Shown here piece after piece: positions 11,800 through 23,200 of a DNA stretch of 64,000 bases. Position numbers and translations under genes: made by a program. Within the stretch, counting starts at the first letter, position 1, and each line of letters starts with the position of its first letter. Below the pieces are notes generated by a model. That model saw only the letters and a program-made list of their open reading frames with translations. It was not told the origin of the DNA and did not search any database. This DNA comes from Macrostomum hystrix (lineage: Eukaryota > Platyhelminthes > Macrostomidae): assembly GCA_950097015.1 (NCBI GenBank), contig CATNEN010000039.1:8076501-8140500 (forward strand), given 5' to 3'.

Positions 11800-12625
11800 A
11801 GTCTAGTTTCTTAGATGGTGGAATCTCAGATGCTTGATTCTTAGATTGGGGAATCCCAAATGCTTGATTCATAGATTGGGGAATCCCAGATGCTTGATTC
11901 ATAGATGGGGGAATCCCAGATGCTAGATTCTTAGATGGGGAAATCCCAGATGCTAGATTCTTAGATTGGGGAATCCCAGATGCTAGATTCTTAGATGGGG
12001 AAATCCCAGATGCTAGATTCTTAGATGGGGGAATCTCAGATGCTAGATTCTTAGATGGGGAAATCCCAGATGCTAGATTCTTAGATTGGGGAATCTCAGA
12101 TGCTAGATTCTTAGATGGGGAAATCCCAGATGCTAGATTCTTAGATGGGGAAATCCCAGATGCTAGATTCTTAGATGGGGGAATCTCAGATGCTAGATTC
12201 TTAGATGGGGAAATCCCAGATGCTAGATTCTTAGATTGGGGAATCTCAGATGCTAGATTCTTAGATGGGGAAATCCCAGATGCTAGATTCTTAGATGGGG
12301 AAATCCCAGATGCTAGATTCTTAGATGGGGGAATCTCAGATGCTAGATTCTTAGATGGGGAAATCCCAGATGCTAGATTCTTAGATTGGGGAATCTCAGA
12401 TGCTAGATTCTTAGATGGGGAAATCCCAGATGCTAGATTCTTAGATGGGGAAATCCCAGATGCTAGATTCTTAGATGGGGGATCCCAGATGCTAGATTCT
12501 TAGATGGGGGAATCCCAGATGCTAGATTCTTAGATTGGGGAATCCCAGATGCTTGATTCATAGATAGGGGAATCCCAGATGCTAGATTCTTAGATGGGGA
12601 AATCCCAGATGCTAGATTCTTAGAT
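11800..12625. repeat. 30-bp minisatellite upstream of YOD1
   Basis: About 27 copies of a unit beginning cccagatgctagattcttag. Variants (ggggaaat, tggggaat, gggggaat) recur in an ordered pattern, which suggests multi-unit duplication. It ends 140 bases before the YOD1 acceptor. Confidence 0.97.
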
Positions 12626-12850
12626 CGGGAATTCTGTAGTGATTATTTCTTTTGCGTGTGAAATTTCTTGTTATTATTTAAAAAGGTAATTTCCTAATGT
12701 TAATTTATTAGGTATCCTAGGTGTCCTAAACTATCAAGCTGCCATCTTTTTCTTTCTCTTTCAGACAAATTTCCTTTGCATTTAACATCGCGCACCGGGT
12801 ATAGAGAGTTCACAGACTGTCCCAGCAAATTCACAACAGACAGCTGCGGC

Positions 12851-14748
12851 ATGGCACTGCGCTTGCGCTGTCGCACTAGCACCGGCCGGCAGGTCACTCT
12901 GGACAGCCTGACACCCAGCAGTCTAGTCGGCGACCTAGTCGAAGCCATCTACATTGCCGCCAAGATTGAGCGAGATCACGAGCTCCACGTTAAATCCGGC
13001 TATCCGCCTAAGCCGCTGGATTTGAGCAAGCCGAGCCTAAGCCTGGCCAGCTTGGGCCTGTCCAATGGCGAGGCACTAATCGTTGAAGCCAAACGAAGCA
13101 GCCAATGGCGGAGAGACAAAGCCGAACAATTGGACTCTGCGCTTAGCAGGCAGGCCGAGTTTGGCTCCGGCTTCCTGTCAGTGCAAACCATTCCGGCCAA
13201 TAATTCCTGCCTATTTTTGGCCATAGACTATTGTGTGGCCAATCGGGCTGCGGTTAATTTGGAATCTGCCGCGCCGATGCGAGAGGCGATTGCGGAGACG
13301 GTGTGTGCATCAGATGGTCCTTGTCTGAAATGCCTAGTTCTTTTCAGAGTCACTCAGTTCTTGTCAAATCAATCAATATCTAGTCAGAGCCATCCATTTC
13401 TTGTCTGAGCCATCCCTTTCTAGTCAGGGTTATCCATATCTTGTCTGAGCCATCCCTTTCTAGTCAGGGTTATCCATATCTTGTCTGAGCCATTCCTTTC
13501 TAGTCAGGGTTATCCATATCTTGTCTGAGCCATCCCTTTCTAGTCAGGGTTATCCATATCTTGTCTGAGCCATCCCTTTCTAGTCAGGGTTATCCATATC
13601 TTGTCTGAGCCATCCCTTTCTAGTCAGGGTTATCTATTTCTTGTCTGAGCCATCCCTTTCTAGTCAGGGTTATCCATATCTTGTCTGAGCCATCCCTTTC
13701 TAGTCAGGGTTATCCATATCTTGTCTGAGCCATCCCTTTCTAGTCAGGGTTATCCATATCTTGTCTGAGCCATCCCTTTCTAGTCAGGGTCATCCATTTC
13801 TTGTCAAGGTCATCCATTTCTTGTCAGGGTCATCCATTTCTTGTCAGGGTCACCCATTTATTGTCAGGGTCATCCATTTCTTGTCAGGGTTATCCATTTC
13901 TTGTCAAGGTCATCCATTTCTTGTCAAGGTCATCCATTTCTTGTCAGGGTTATCCATTTCTTGTCAAGGTCATCCATTTATTGTCAGGGTCATCCATTTC
14001 TTGTCAAGGTCATCCATTTCTTGTCAAGGTCATCCATTTCTTGTCAAGGTCATCCATTTCTTGTCAGGGTCATCCATTTCTTGTCAGGGTCACCCATTTC
14101 TTGTCAGGTTCATCCATTTCTTGTCAGGTTCATCCATTTCTTGTCAGGTTCATCCATTTCTTGTTAGAGCCCCCTTATTATTTTATAAATGACCGCATTA
14201 TTAGTGTTCACTGTTCTGGGGTCCAGGTGACAATGATCAATGAACCAATGGCAATGTTTCAGGTGTCCTCAGATCCCGTCACTTACTCAGCGGTTTTCCT
14301 GGACCGCGAGAACTCGGCCTATTGTCAGTGGATTCGATCCCCTAACAGCTGGGGTGGCGCCATCGAGCTGTCAATCCTCTGCCACCGACTGGGCGTCCAG
14401 ATCAACGTCATCGACACCCAGACCGGCCGCCTGGACTCGTACCCCACGCCCGACGCCGCCGAAAAAATCTATCTCATCTACGACGGCATTCACTACGACG
14501 CAGTTGCTATGGAAAGCCTCGAGGGCGGTTTAACAACTCGATTTAGTCTGGCCGACGAGGCTGTCGACGCCAAAGCTCTGGAACTGGGCCGCGAGGCCAA
14601 GTCAGCCGGTCAGTTCACCGACACGTCCAGATTTCAGCTGCGCTGTGGCAACTGCGCAATCTACCTGCGCGGCGAGGCCGAGGCGAGGCAGCACGCCAAG
14701 GCTACTGGGCACACAGACTTCTCAGAGACTAGGCCTGCCGCCTCTTGA
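12851..14748 (+). CDS. YOD1: YOD1/OTU1 deubiquitinase
   Basis: Exons 12851-13300 and 14263-14748 join in phase 0 to 311 residues; human YOD1 is about 348 with a longer N-terminus. Domains: UBX-like (about 1-80, with GYPPKPLDL), OTU (about 115-245) and a C-terminal C2H2 finger (LRCGNCAIYL then ARQHAKATGH). YOD1 is the p97/VCP-associated OTU protease that trims ubiquitin in ER-associated degradation. The OTU core is clear: IPANNSCLF with the nucleophile Cys, WGGAIELSIL, and IYDGIHYDA with the catalytic His. The conserved DNSC motif reads NNSC here. The donor after GCGGAGACG was chosen because it restores IAETVSSDPVTYSAVFL, aligned to the family; a gt 16 bases later would duplicate Ser-Asp. The exon carrying the ATG begins after tttctctttcag at 12764, with an 86-nt 5'UTR. 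The intron is almost wholly minisatellite. Confidence 0.95.
13378..13790. repeat. 40-bp minisatellite in YOD1 intron
   Basis: About ten copies at exact 40-bp spacing, the unit including tagtcagggttatccatatc then ttgtctgagccatcccttt. It is a dimer of two diverged 20-bp halves and grades into the following 20-bp array. Confidence 0.95.
13791..14165. repeat. 20-bp minisatellite in YOD1 intron
   Basis: About 19 copies of catccatttcttgtcagggt, with aaggt/gggt/aggtt variants. It continues the 40-bp array, which looks like a dimerised form of the same monomer. Several reading frames are open through it, but it lies between the two YOD1 exons and is not coding. Confidence 0.95.
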
Positions 14749-14800
14749 CCTGCTCACCAGTCCTGCTCTCTGACTAACACCTGTCATCGACGGATTTTAT

Positions 14801-15092
14801 CCCAGATCCCCAGACTGGCAAATCCAGCTTCCCAGATCCCCAAACAGGCAAATCCAGCTTCCCAGATCCCCAAACTGGGAAATCCAGCTTCCCAGATCCC
14901 CAGACTGAGGAAATCCAGCTTCCCAGATCCCCAGACTGGGAAATAAAACCTCCCAGATCCCCAGACTGGGAAATCAAACCTCCCAGATCCCCAGACTGAG
15001 GAAATCAAACCTCCCAGATCCCCAGCTGGGGATGCAAGTTTCCCAGATCCCCAGAACGGGAAATCCAGCTTCCCAGATCCCTAGACTGGGAA
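14801..15092. repeat. 30-bp minisatellite after YOD1
   Basis: About ten copies of a unit containing cttcccagatccccagactg then ggaaatccag. It starts about 50 bases after the YOD1 stop, so it probably lies in the 3'UTR. One variant unit creates AATAAA at 14942-14947. Confidence 0.9.
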
Positions 15093-15654
15093 GTAGCTGA
15101 ATATGTAATGCCATATTGTATTCAATTCTCAGTTTTTTATCCTCGTTTTCGTAACCAATTTTCAATGAATCTGTCATTGTCACAAACCAGCTAAATTTGT
15201 TGTCCAGTAATTCCCAATCCCATTTATAACTTTTTTCCCTATTTTCCTGACCCTGCTCTTTCGCCACCTTTACTATTGAAATAGGCTTTATTCTAATTCT
15301 TCATAGGCCTGCGGTGCTTAGAAGTGTTCGGCCTAACTGTTATTAAGTCCTACTCAAGTTGCATCTGTCCATAGTAGAGAAGCAATCCCTAAAAACAAAA
15401 AACCGCCTTGTCTTTGCGCTTGCAGTCACAATTTGCTTTGAGTTTAAAATGCTAATTTATTATCGCCTCTCAATTGAATCCGGTTGATTTGCGAAAACTT
15501 TTTCTTTTGTAGTCTTTAAATATACAAAATACTACCGCACCAGTTTACTCAACTAAGTTATGTACTAGTTTTACTAGTACTGCTATTAAATGGCTTATCC
15601 CTAAAGTGCTTATGCGATTTTGTTGTAAATTAAAGTAAGTACACTAGGTGCTTG
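15093..15654. other. intergenic, nothing recognised
   Basis: Unique AT-rich DNA between two arrays. No exon or RNA gene seen on either strand. Confidence 0.5.
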
Positions 15655-16707
15655 ATCAGGTAAGTAATTAACTTAGTGTTACGGTTGATGAGTTAAGTGC
15701 TTAAACTTAGTGTTACAGTTGATGAGTTAAGTGCTTAAACTTAGTGTTACGGTTGATGCGTTAAGTGCTTAAACTTAGTGTTACAGTTGATGAGTTAAGT
15801 GCTTTAAACTTAGTGTTACGGTTGATGAGTTAAGTGATTAAACTTAGTGTTACGGTTGATGAGTTAAGTGATTAAACTTAGTGTTACGGTTGATGAGTTA
15901 AGTGATTAAACTTAGTGTTACAGTTGATGAGTTAAGTGATGAAACTTAGTGTTACAGTCGATGAGTTAAGTGCGGTTGATGCGTTAAGTGCTTAAACTTA
16001 GTGTTACGGTTGATGCGTTAAGTGCTTAAACTTAGTGTTACAGTTGATGAGTTAAGTGCTTTAAACTTAGTGTTACGGTTGATGAGTTAAGTGATTAAAC
16101 TTAGTGTTACGGTTGATGAGTTAAGTGATTAAACTTAGTGTTACAGTTGATGAGTTAAGTGATGAAACTTAGTGTTACAGTCGATGAGTTAAGTGCGGTT
16201 GATGCGTTAAGTGCTTAAACTTAGTGTTACGGTTGATGCGTTAAGTGCTTAAACTTAGTGTTACAGTTGATGAGTTAAGTGCTTTAAACTTAGTGTTACG
16301 GTTGATGAGTTAAGTGATTAAACTTAGTGTTACGGTTGATGAGTTAAGTGATTAAACTTAGTGTTACAGTTGATGAGTTAAGTGATGAAACTTAGTGTTA
16401 CAGTCGATGAGTTAAGTGCGGTTGATGCGTTAAGTGCTTAAACTTAGTGTTACGGTTGATGAGTTAAGTGCTTAAACTTAGTGTTACCGTTGATGAGTTA
16501 AGTGATTAAACTTAGTGTTACGGTTGATGAGTTAAGTGCTTAAACTTAGTGTTACCGTTGATGAGTTAAGTGATTAAACTTAGTGTTACGGTTGATGAGT
16601 TAAGTGATTAAACTTAGTGTTACAGTTGATGAGTTAAGTGATTAAACTTAGTGTTACAGTCGATGAGTTAAGTGCTTAAACTTAGTGTTACGGTTGATGA
16701 GTTAAGT
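15655..16707. repeat. 34-bp satellite with 223-bp higher-order repeat
   Basis: The monomer contains aaacttagtgttacggttga then tgagttaagtgctt. A truncated monomer junction (gttaagtgcggttgatgcg) recurs at about 15971, 16194 and 16417, exactly 223 bp apart, with the same order of variants between. This is a higher-order repeat of about 6.5 monomers. It ends abruptly at the LINE remnant. Confidence 0.95.
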
Positions 16708-16708
16708 C

Positions 16709-17852
16709 GACCTGTGGGTCGCCGAGCGCCGCCTCCACCTTTGCAACCGCGCCGGCACATGCACCAGGCTCAACCCCGGCACCGGGGGGAGATCAGCAAC
16801 CGACGTCACCCTAGCGCGGGGGCCCATCGCCCAACTCGTCCGCGATAGCGGGGCGTTGACGAGGACCTCGGATCCGATCACCTATCCGATCAATCTCCCG
16901 TCCGCAGTGCCTGGCGCCAAACCTCTACGCGGACGATAGCAGCCTCATAGCGACACACCCACAGCTTCGGGGCTGCACCGACATCCTCGAACCTGCCATC
17001 GACGCCGTGGTGGAATGGTGCAAGACCGGGAAGGCTATTCTCAGCCGGGAGAAGTGCAAGTATGGCACTTTCACCCTATGCCCAGCCGAGTCCAACGGCA
17101 AGCTCCGCCTCCCGCTCACTATCGACGGCCAGGAGCTCGCCTTCAACCTCCACCCCAGGCTGCTCGGCGTGACCCTCGACTGTCAGCTTAACTTCAGCCT
17201 GCACGGCCAGGAAGTGCGCCGCCGCATGGCCCAACGTCGCAGAGCTCTAGCCGCCATTGTGCACAGAAGCACTGGTGCCAGTGCCGGCGCCCTGCGGGCC
17301 ATCTACCTCGCCACCATCCGCGCCTGCGCCGACTACGGCAGCGCCATTTGGCTGACCGGCGCGGCGCCGAGCACTAGGCGCATCATCGAAAACAGCAGCA
17401 CCGCCGTCACGTTCATCTGGGTGCCAGGCCACGCCGGAATCGACGGCAATGACGCCGCAGATACCGCCGCCGCCGAGGCCGCCATGTTGCCGCAAACCGC
17501 GACCGCCATCAGTCTGCAGACAGCCCGCACCGCCATCCGTCGAGGCCGCCGCGCCCTCGACGCCCAGGTCCTGGGCCCGCCACTCCGACCTACCGAGCCA
17601 GGCCGAAGCAGGGAGGAGTTCGTCGCCGTCAACCAACTTCGCGCCGCCACTCGCGCCTGCATCGGCCTGCAGGAAACTGACATCTGCCCCGATTGCGGCG
17701 CCCCGGACACCGTCGACCACCTCGTTCGTCGCTGCCCCCGAGGGGACGTCGCCCGCCTGCGGCTTTTTGGCAGTGACGACCCGCTGGAGGACCGGCACGG
17801 TCGCCTCCTCGCTCTCCTTCGCAGCATGGGGCGTTGGCCCCGCCACTCTTAG
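16709..17852 (+). pseudogene. non-LTR retrotransposon (LINE) remnant
   Basis: Two pieces in different frames. From 16709, a fragment resembling the C-terminal end of an EEP-type endonuclease (LHLCNRAGTCTRL, then DVTLARGPIAQLV) runs to a stop near 16934. From 16917 in another frame comes a reverse transcriptase piece starting at NLYADDSSLIA, which holds the YADD catalytic motif, and running to the stop at 17852. That piece jumps from the RT thumb region to the end of an RNase H domain (FIWVPGHAGIDGNDAADTAA) and closes with a CPDCGAPDTVDHLVRRC zinc-binding motif (C-x2-C-x7-H-x4-C). The domain order EEP-RT-RNase H-CCHC fits the I/R1/Jockey-type superfamilies. The missing middle of the endonuclease-RT span and of RNase H shows large internal deletions. 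It is GC-rich, unlike its flanks, and cannot be autonomous. Confidence 0.88.
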
Positions 17853-18078
17853 TGCCGCAGCACTAACGGCGAGCCGGGTAGAAGAAGAAGGGGTATCAGC
17901 TGCGGCCCCTGCTTTGCTGTCTGACCAGGTACTTCTAAACCTAGAACCAGCTGCATTCTGAATTTTTCTACTAAACTTTTTAATTTCTCCGGTAAAGCAT
18001 ACAGTGTCTGTCAGTTTTTTAATTAGACAGTCAGGTTTTGAATCGAAAAGTAGCTCGATTAATTTTGAGGCTTACTTG

Positions 18079-18084
18079 TTTATT
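18079..18084 (-). terminator. poly(A) signal for the XPG gene
   Basis: AATAAA on the minus strand about 120 bases past the XPG stop codon. It is the first canonical signal downstream. Confidence 0.55.
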
Positions 18085-18203
18085 GGTTTAAAATGAATTA
18101 TGACTCATTTGAATTATGAATTATGATTTATGAATTCAAGTTTCGGGAGTCTTATGAGAATTACAGTTGCCATGCGGTTAAAAATGCATTTTATGCTTGT
18201 CCG

Positions 18204-20215
18204 TCACTTCTTCCTTCTGCGAGAGGACTTTCGAACAGGGCTTCGCTCGGTAGCTTCTGGCACGTCGCCGACGTCGGCGACCTCTTCGTCGATGGCCTCG
18301 CCTCGTTGCCGACGTCTCAGCCGGCCAACGGCGAGGCCGACTCGGCGACTGTTTCCAACGTTGACAGTTTTTGGACCGGCCTTGGCTGAGATTTCAGCTG
18401 CAACTGCGGCCGCTTCTGATTGGCTGCGCCAGGAGCGAATCACAAACTTATCCATCAGGCTCTGGGTCTGGGAGATGGGTTTGAATGTGATTCAATACAG
18501 GCTGAATATGGCTAAATACTGGGTGCATATAGTATATTTTGTCTTTGAATTGTTTTTAACACCCGCGAAGATTGAGCAGGGCATAATTAACGGCGAGGCC
18601 ACATTCATTTGGGGCGCAGCCGCGGAGAGAAGGCTTGGGGGCTTGTCGTGCAATTTACGCCATTGAGGGCCAACCTCCTAGGCACAGTGAGTGCACACTG
18701 CCTGACGATGAGAAAGCCAGGGCAGATGTACACACCTTTGTGGGCGTGTGCCTGCAGGATTGCCTCCTTGCTGGCTGCGGGTCTAGTTTCACCAAATGAT
18801 GTGCCATTGCCCGCAGCTCTCCTGCAATTATTGTTACTTTATATATAAGGCATAGCAAAGCTATTAATATAAATCCCGGGAACTATTGTGACACCCCAGG
18901 CCAGCTCTCACCTTGGCAGAGCTGATCCTTCGCATGAGCGGCAGCATGACTCCGTCGCATTTCTCCCGGCTCCAGCCCATCTTGTCAGCGGCGAATCGGC
19001 GAATGAGGTCCAGGTCCGGCCGGCCCCAGACGAAGCCGTCTGCAGTCGCCGAGTTCAACGAATCCACGGCCGGCTTCAGGTAGGCGTTGGCGACACGCAG
19101 CGAGGGAAAACTTGGCGGAAACTCCAGCCGCAGAGCTTTCACCTGAGCCGGCGTCAGGCCGACCTCGCCGCCTGCCTGGCCGCAGTTCCGCTGCTCGTCC
19201 AGCCACTGGCGAAGCCGACTGGCATTGCCGAACTCTGCCAGCATCTCCATGGCGGTGACGGGACCGAGGCCGGGCACACCGTCTGTGTAGTCCGAGCCGC
19301 ACATCAGGGCCAGGTCCACCATGGCCTCGCGGTCCAAGCCCATGCGGTGCTGGATGGACTCCAGGGTGAAGCGACGGACCTGGCAGCGAAGGGGAAATGG
19401 GATCTATGAGTGGGATCAGTGGGAATTAGAAAAAGTGGGATAAATGAAGAACAGAATGGGATCAATGAGGAACAGAATGGGATCAATGAGGAATGGAGTG
19501 GGATCAACGGGGGTTATAATGGGATCAATGAGGAATGAATCAGGATCAAATAGGAACAGAATGGGATCAATGAGGAATGGAGTAGGATAAATGAGGAATG
19601 GAGTAGGATCAATGAGGAATGGAGTAGGATAAATGAGGAATGGAGTAGGATCAATGAGGAATGGAGTAGGATAAATGAGGAATGGAGTAGGATAAATGAG
19701 GAATGGAGTAGGATAAATGAGGAATGGAGTAGGATAAATGAGGAATGGAGTAGGATCAATGAGGAATGGAGTAGGATAAATGAGGAACAGAATGGATGCC
19801 ATGAGGAGCTGAATGGGACTGGGAGAATAAAAACACCTGCTGGCTGCGGCTGAACACGTATCGATATACCCGGCGGGCTCCGAACAGCCACACGTCGGAG
19901 TCGTCGGTGATGGTGCCCTCCGTGAGGCCCAGCTGCTCAAGCCTGGCGCACTGAGCCTCGGCCTCCTCAGGGCTGAGCACCACGGGCAGGCCGAACAAAG
20001 AGATCAGGCGACGGCTCTCGTCTACGAGAAGCTGCAATTTTGCGGGTTTTTCGTGACAAACAGTTAAATTTAATTGCACTTCTCGTATATTTTTACTGTC
20101 AGTAAGCTGATAGCGAAAAACACTGAAAACATTTTTTAAACGGACCTGGGAAACTGACTCGCTTCTCGCTTCAACACGAGCAAGCTGTTCTCTGGTGGCT
20201 TCCACAGTCAGTGCC

Positions 20216-20249
<34 letters not shown>

Positions 20250-23200
20250 GCTCCGTAGCCGCAGAAATCCTTTCAGACGCGTTCGCTCCAAACAGAAAGG
20301 ACGCCTTGTTAAAAACGGTGGGCACCTTCTTCGATGTTGAAGCTGCGGTCTTTGAAGCCGTTGGCGACTGCAGCATTGGCACCTCCTCGAAGTCTTCGTC
20401 GTCATCGTCCTCCGCCTCCTCCGCCTCTTTCTGGTCATCGTGTCTGACTTCTGCTGGAACATCTTCGAGTTCCTGCGACTGCTTTGTTGGCTTGGCAATC
20501 GTGGACGGCTCAACAACCTGTACACCAGCCTTTTCTTGAGCAGTTTTTGAGCATAACCCGGCAGAATCCTGCTCTTCTGTTGTCTCTAAATTAATACGCG
20601 ACTTCAAATCAAAGTTGACTTGGACATTAACAGGTGAATTCGGTTCCACATCCGCAATGGACTCGGGTTCCACATTCGCATTGGACTCGGGTTCCACATC
20701 CGCAATGGACTCGGGTTCCACATTCGCATTGGACTCGGGTTCCACATCCGCATTGGACTCGGGTTCCACATCCGCATTGGACTCGGGTTCCACATCCGCA
20801 TTGGACTCGGGTTCCACATTCGCATTGGACTCGGGTTCCACATCCGCATTGGACTCGGGTTCCACATCCGCATTGGACTCGGGTTCCACATCCGCATTGG
20901 ACTCGGGTTCCACATCCGCATTGGACTCGGGTTCCACATCCGCATTGGACTCGGGTTCCACATCCGCATTGGACTCGGGTTCCACATCCGCATTGGACTC
21001 GGGTTCCACATCCGCATTGGACTCGGGTTCCACATCCGCATTGGACTCGGGTTCCACGTCCGCAGCGGCCATTGGTTCGACACTCGGATCAACTGAAGGA
21101 CGTCCGCGTCGACCGGAGGCCGCAGCAGCGGCGGTGGCAGCCACCAGCTGACCGCCAGCTGCCAGCAGCTGCTCATCAGTCAGCGGCTCCTCCGCTTTGT
21201 AGCTGTCGTCAAGGATTTCTTCCAGGTCGTCAGCAAAGTTGCCAACGACATCCGCCGACACTGTCGACTTATTCGACGACGACGCTTCTTCCTCGTCGGC
21301 ATCAGCTTTGTCGTTGTTAGCCGTAGCCGATCTCGCAGTCAACAGGTCGCCCCAGTCCTGGGTTGGTCGGCCAGCCGCAGCGCTGATCAGAAGAGCGTGA
21401 CCTCCAGCCTCGCTGGCAATCTTGCTGAGCGCCAGTCGGCCCCGACCGGCCGAGATCCACTCAGCGGCTCGACCGCCGCCGATGCGGCCAGAGCCGTCGG
21501 CTACGGAGGAAGCCGCGCGTCTCAGCAGCCGATCCGCCTGGCTCTGGGTGATGCGCCGACGCAGCTGGTCGAGGTGGCGCGTCAGATGGCCCTGGCGGAG
21601 AAGCTTGGCGAACTGGTAGCCGCTGAAGGACTCGGCGCTGGAGGAATCGACGTCGCCTAGACGGGCGTTGAGTACGCGCGATTTAGACGAGGTGAGCTCC
21701 AGGAGCACGTGGTACTGGGCCTCGTCTGGGAGTCGCTTGAACTCGGCACTATCCGGGTCCACGTTGCCTAGAGAACCGCAGCTTTCCTGTGCGATTTCGA
21801 TACATATCGGGTGATATTTATAAAGCGTAGCTGATGTTTAGAAAACACATTCGGTGACTGTGTGACTCACCAGAAAGTCGCGAACCCGAGCACTCAGTCC
21901 AGTCTCCTCAGGGTCAGTTGGTTCCATTGGATCTCTGAATGAGAGAATGGAGTCATAGAATGAAGCGTCGGACTCACGACTTGAAGGTCAGGGGTTCGAT
22001 TTCTGACTCCATTGGAACCATTTGTGTTCGAATTTCAAGTTCAAAAAGATGTTAAATAAGTACCAGCATCAGCTGGGGTAATTGAGAGTGGGTGTGTCAT
22101 CCCCCGATCCCCATCAGTACGATAAGAGGCAGAGCGGTTAACGATTTGCTTCTCGCACCAAGGTCCCTGAGCTCGATTCCCCGCGGCGAGGCCACATTCA
22201 TTTGGGGCGCAGCCGCGGAGAGAAGGCTTGGGGGCTGGCCGTGCAATTTACGCCCTTAAGGGCCAACCTCCAAGGCACAGAGAAAGTGTACACTGCCTGA
22301 TGATTAGAAAGTCAGTGCAGATGTACACACCTGTTTGCGTCTGTGCTCAGGAGTCAGCGGAAAGGGCAGAATTGCCTCCTCTGGTGTCAATAAAAAAATT
22401 TGTGCCATTGCTCGCAGACCTTCTGCAATTATAATTATTATTCATCCCGCCAGTCCATGGACTGAACAACCGTACGCAGCCTTCAGATTATTATTCTAGA
22501 AAACGTCCTTCCTCAAACACTCGCCTCTCATCTCCGTCAGTTTCCTCGACGCTGCCAGACGATGCAAAGACCCCGACAGTCGCGCTGGCATCATCGCCGC
22601 AATTGGCGGCCTCTAAAACTGCAGCATCGTCGGCACTGTCATCGTCGGCAGCCGGATCGCCGTCGGTGTCGGAGCGCTGCAGAGTGTCCAGAAATCTCTC
22701 GGCTCCAACGCGCATGTAGTGACGGAGCACCCGCAGCCGCAGCTCCAGAGCTTTGTCTTCGGCGGTGCGACGCGCCTGACGACGGCGCTCCTGCGTTGGA
22801 TGAGTGTTGCATGGGTGGCGGATTGGATGAAGGACGAGTCTAAACTGACTCCGCGTCGAGTCAGCGGCGAGGCCAAGTTAATTAGGGGGGCAGTGAGAGT
22901 GTACACCGCCTGACGTTGCAGAAGTCAGGGCACATGTACACACCTGACGACCCTGAGTCTACGGGTAGACTTTTGCCTCTATGCAAGTACGAGCGTATCG
23001 TTATTCTATGCTCAAACAGCAGCCCACTCACAATGGTCGCCCGTTTCAGCTCCGGAGTGCAGCCATCGAACACAAATATAGGCTTGATATTAAAGTACAG
23101 CAGTTTGCAGACCCGATGGAACACTGTCTCGAGAGCGGCGGAGACTTGATCGCCACCGGACTGCCTGCCTTTGATAGCCTGGTTGAGCCATAGACTAACG

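Noticed and set aside
16709-17852. Active LINE or domesticated RT gene
   Set aside because: Large internal deletions, a frame shift at about 16920 and loss of most of the endonuclease and RT domains.
20615-21320. Antisense plus-strand frames over the XPG repeat
   Set aside because: Shadow of the (DVEPESNA)n coding repeat. The minus-strand frame has the XPG homology on both sides.
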